Shown: piece by piece, positions 5,304 to 7,519 of the stretch | Layout of the letters: each line of letters begins with the position of its first letter | Numbering within the stretch: position 1 is the stretch's first letter | NCBI GenBank assembly: GCA_016210935.1 | Contig: JACQTH010000068.1 | Span: 1-7,519, forward strand | Length of the DNA: 7,519 nt | Direction: 5' to 3' | From: Acidobacteriota bacterium | Lineage (GTDB): Bacteria > Acidobacteriota > Vicinamibacteria > Vicinamibacterales > JACQTH01 | The notes under the pieces: model-generated | What the model was told of the DNA's origin: nothing | Database searches by the model: none | What the model saw: only the letters and a program-made list of their open reading frames with translations | Translations under genes and position numbers: made by a program

Positions 5304-6098
5304 CGCGGGGACCACGCCCTTCATCCACCGCACGTATTGCTCAACTCGACCGGCGAGATCCGCCGCTTCCCGATGCTGGGCGATGACGTCCACCAGAGCA
5401 CTTCCGACCACGGCGGCGTCCGCCCACTGGCCTATTTCGGTCACGTGTTCCGGTCGCGATACTCCAAACCCGAGCGCCACGGGCAATCCCGACTCGGCCC
5501 GGATCCGCGCGACCAGATCGCGAGCATCTCGGGCGACCGCGTCTCTGGCGCCGGTGACCCCCAGGCGTGAAATCGCGTAGAGAAACCCGCGACCCAACGT
5601 TGCGGCCCGCCGGATCCGCGCGGTCGTGCTCGTCGGGCTCAGGAGAAAAATCATGTCGATGTCCGCGCGGCCGAGCTGCTGCTGCAGCGCTCCGGCTTCC
5701 TCGATCGGCAGATCGAGCACGAGGACGCCATCGACACCTGCCCGCGACGCGCGCTCGATAAAAGCGGGCAACCCCATCCTCAGAATCGGGTTCGCGTAAC
5801 TGAAGACCACGATCGGCGCCGCAATCTCCGGCCGCGTCCGATCGATCAGATCGAGAACGCCGGCGAGCGTCGTTCCCGCCGCCAGCGCGCGCTCCGACGC
5901 CCGCTGAATGACGGGACCATCCGCGAGCGGATCGGAGAACGGCACGCCGACTTCCAGCACGTCCGCCCCGGCGCGATCGAGCGTCCGCAGAATGTCGGCC
6001 GACACGCGAAGGGAGGGGTCCCCGGCCGTCACGTACGTCACGAGGCCGGTGCGATGCTGCCGGCGCAGCGCATCGAATGTGGAAGCAAGCCGCGACAC
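5301..6098 (-). CDS. trpA: Tryptophan synthase alpha chain
   Basis: A 265-residue TIM-barrel protein of the usual TrpA length. It cleaves indole-3-glycerol phosphate to indole and glyceraldehyde 3-phosphate and passes indole to TrpB. The two catalytic acids are visible at their classical positions: E49 in LEVGVPFSDP and D60 in PLADGP. TYVTAGDPS (21-29) and the late GFGVSRPEHV phosphate-loop motif also fit. The start is GTG at 6098: the frame is closed by an in-frame TGA 9 bases upstream of the GTG, and the nearby ATG triplets lead to immediate stops. A GAGGGG sequence 5 bases before the GTG serves as ribosome binding site and is part of the tandem tract at 6102-6147. The TAG stop forms part of the ribosome binding site of the next gene, consistent with coupled translation. 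Confidence 0.98.
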   Translation of the reverse strand: MSRLASTFDALRRQHRTGLVTYVTAGDPSLRVSADILRTLDRAGADVLEVGVPFSDPLADGPVIQRASERALAAGTTLAGVLDLIDRTRPEIAAPIVVFSYANPILRMGLPAFIERASRAGVDGVLVLDLPIEEAGALQQQLGRADIDMIFLLSPTSTTARIRRAATLGRGFLYAISRLGVTGARDAVARDARDLVARIRAESGLPVALGFGVSRPEHVTEIGQWADAAVVGSALVDVIAQHREAADLAGRVEQYVRWMKGVVPA

Positions 6099-6101
6099 TC
6101 T

Positions 6102-6147
6102 AGCCCCTCATCCCCTCATTCCCTCGTCCCTGGTCCCTCGTTCCCTC
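6102..6147 (-). repeat. Purine-rich tandem octamer tract spanning the trpB end and trpA ribosome binding site
   Basis: On the minus strand the tract is six consecutive units of the GAGGGRNY type: GAGGGAAC, GAGGGACC, a 6-base AGGGAC, GAGGGAAT, GAGGGGAT and GAGGGGCT. It encodes the last residues of TrpB and supplies its TGA stop and the GAGGGG Shine-Dalgarno site of trpA, which ends five bases before the GTG start. Several units can pair with the anti-Shine-Dalgarno, so the tract could act as an extended ribosome-loading region. Confidence 0.75.
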
Positions 6148-7357
6148 CGCTCAGCACCTTCGCCACACTCTGCACATCCTTGTCGCCGCGGCCGGAGAGA
6201 TTCACGAGCATAATCTTGTCCCGGCCCAATTCGCGCGCGACGCGTGTCGCATAGGCCACCGCGTGCGCCGACTCGAGCGCCGGAAGAATGCCCTCGAGCT
6301 TCGAGAGTTGCTGAAACGCCTCCAGGGCATCTCGATCCGAGATCCAGGTGTACTCCGCTCGCCCCGTATCTCTCAGCCACGCGTGCTCGGGCCCGACCGC
6401 GGCATAATCGAGGCCTGCCGAGATCGAATGCGTGGCCTCGATATTTCCCGCGGCGTCCTGAAGGACGTACGTTCTCGTCCCTTGAAGCACGCCTGGTGAT
6501 CCGCCGGCGAACCGCGCCGCATGTCGGCCGGAGACGATCGCTTCTCCGCCCGCTTCGACTCCAATCAGTCGAACGTCGCGGTCCTCCAGAAACGCATCGA
6601 AGATGCCGATCGCGTTGCTGCCTCCCCCGACACAGGCCACGATGGCGTCGGGAAGCCGGCCGGCCTGCGCGATGATCTGCTGTCGCGCCTCGCGGCCGAT
6701 AATCGACTGGAATTCCCGCACCATCAACGGATACGGATGCGGCCCGAGCACCGACCCCAAGAGGTAATGCGTGTCGCGAACCGTCGCGACCCAATCCCGC
6801 ATCGCCTCGTTGATGGCATCCTTCAGCGTCCGGCTGCCGCCATCCACGCGCCGGACGGTTGCGCCCAGCAGCTCCATCCGGAAGACATTCAACGCCTGAC
6901 GCTCCATGTCCTCGGCGCCCATGTAGACGTCGCACGACAGACCCAGCAGCGCGCAGGCCGTGGCCGTGGCCACGCCATGCTGGCCGGCGCCGGTCTCCGC
7001 CACGATGCGGCGTTTGCCCATGCGCCGCGCGAGCAGGGCCTGGCCGAGCGCGTTGTTGATCTTGTGGGCGCCGGTGTGGGTCAGGTCTTCGCGCTTCAAA
7101 AAGATCCGGGCGCCGCCAGCGGCGCCGCTGAGGCGGCGCGCCTCATACACCGGTGTCGGGCGCCCGGCATAGTGATGCAACAGGTCGTCGAGCGTCTGCC
7201 GGAACATCCCATCGTCGCGCGCCGCGAGATACGCGGCCGCCAGCTCCTCTATTGGAGCGGCCAGGGTCTCCGGGACGTATCGCCCGCCGAAGGCGCCGTA
7301 GTAGCCGCGCTCGTCGGGATCGCGCCGGCCGCACGTTGTGACGATCTGCTGCGTCAT
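6116..7357 (-). CDS. trpB: Tryptophan synthase beta chain
   Basis: A 413-residue protein with an ATG start overlapping the trpF stop. TrpB condenses indole with L-serine to give tryptophan, using pyridoxal phosphate, in the alpha2beta2 complex with TrpA. Visible family features: GRYVPETL near residue 26, the PLP lysine K99 in HTGAHKINNALGQ, the catalytic-loop ETGAGQHG with E121, HYLLGSVLGPHPYP at 197-210, the phosphate-binding GGGSNAIG at 244-251, and the C-terminal LSGRGDKDV at 387-395. Length and motifs fit the canonical TrpB1 type, not the longer TrpB2. The core ends near residue 403. The last residues (GGNEGPGTRE) are encoded by a purine-rich tandem tract and look like an added tail. TrpA follows after 17 bases. 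All key residues are present, so it is probably functional. Confidence 0.98.
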   Translation of the reverse strand: MTQQIVTTCGRRDPDERGYYGAFGGRYVPETLAAPIEELAAAYLAARDDGMFRQTLDDLLHHYAGRPTPVYEARRLSGAAGGARIFLKREDLTHTGAHKINNALGQALLARRMGKRRIVAETGAGQHGVATATACALLGLSCDVYMGAEDMERQALNVFRMELLGATVRRVDGGSRTLKDAINEAMRDWVATVRDTHYLLGSVLGPHPYPLMVREFQSIIGREARQQIIAQAGRLPDAIVACVGGGSNAIGIFDAFLEDRDVRLIGVEAGGEAIVSGRHAARFAGGSPGVLQGTRTYVLQDAAGNIEATHSISAGLDYAAVGPEHAWLRDTGRAEYTWISDRDALEAFQQLSKLEGILPALESAHAVAYATRVARELGRDKIMLVNLSGRGDKDVQSVAKVLSGGNEGPGTRE

Positions 7358-7519
7358 AGATTCTCAGTATCGGTCTGGCGAACCGCCTCCATGAACTCGC
7401 GCAGGCGGCCGTGATCCTTCACGCCGGGCCGCGCCTCGACACCCGACGACACGTCGATCCCGTACGGCCGCACCGCGCGGATGGCGCTCTGCACGTTGTC
7501 GATCGTCAAGCCGCCGGCC
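7354..7519 (-). CDS. trpF: Phosphoribosylanthranilate isomerase, C-terminal part (5' end outside window)
   Basis: Only the last 54 codons and a TGA stop are in the window; the start lies beyond base 7519. The visible protein reads AGGLTIDNV, then a segment ending GIDVSSGVEARPGVKD, then a final helix and the tail RQTDTENL. AGGL and the DVSSGVE strand are the two phosphate-binding loops at the end of the TIM barrel in this family (known for the family). The enzyme converts N-(5-phosphoribosyl)anthranilate to CdRP, the third step of the tryptophan branch, in the cytoplasm. Its stop codon overlaps the trpB start as ATGA (4 bases shared), indicating translational coupling and one operon. The catalytic N-terminal cysteine cannot be checked here, and a TrpC-TrpF fusion cannot be excluded because the N-terminal side is missing. 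Confidence 0.93.
   Translation of the reverse strand, partial: AGGLTIDNVQSAIRAVRPYGIDVSSGVEARPGVKDHGRLREFMEAVRQTDTENL

Overview
The window is about 63-70% G+C by eye. It is densely packed, and every supported gene lies on the minus strand, so transcription runs from high to low coordinates. The core genes are ordinary bacterial metabolism. Three things point, as an inference of moderate to low confidence, to a soil Acidobacteriota of the Vicinamibacteria (subdivision 6) type: the high G+C, the many short palindromic and tandem repeats placed both between and inside genes, and the order trpF-trpB-trpA-DAHP synthase-tyrA-like. No rRNA or marker gene is present to settle the taxonomy.

Region 1 (7519 down to 3575) is an aromatic amino acid operon. 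It holds the 3' end of trpF (cut by the window edge), trpB, trpA, a type I-beta DAHP synthase with an N-terminal regulatory ferredoxin-like domain, and a short tyrA-like gene. The genes overlap or are separated by at most 17 bases: ATGA at trpF/trpB, a repeat-built ribosome binding site at trpB/trpA, a stop codon inside the Shine-Dalgarno site at trpA/DAHP synthase, and GTGA at DAHP synthase/tyrA. Together they would supply the first committed shikimate step and the last three tryptophan steps. The tyrA-like protein ends exactly where the C-terminal helical domain should begin, so its activity is doubtful.

Region 2 (3574 to 3375) has no gene. It is almost filled by a 140-base palindromic element (3404-3543) with 22-base terminal inverted repeats, a tandem 27-base hairpin repeat with a compensatory base change, and a 9-bp hairpin that could end the aromatic operon transcript.

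Region 3 (3374 down to 370) is a ketone-body/acetoacetate operon: succinyl-CoA:3-ketoacid CoA-transferase subunits A and B, then an acetyl-CoA C-acetyltransferase. Acetoacetate would be activated with succinyl-CoA and cleaved to two acetyl-CoA. A JAMM/MPN metallopeptidase gene follows after 11 bases. It has no obvious metabolic link and carries a palindromic repeat inserted in frame.

Region 4 (369 to 1) holds a reading frame with a convincing secretory signal peptide (starting at 312). It stays open to the window edge and contains a 75-base-period repeat. It may be a partial secreted-protein gene or a repeat-invaded remnant.

No CRISPR array, phage gene, transposase, tRNA or clear novel defence system was seen. 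The most noteworthy items are the palindromic element beside the truncated tyrA, the repeat inside the JAMM gene, and the repeat tract forming the trpB tail and trpA ribosome binding site.
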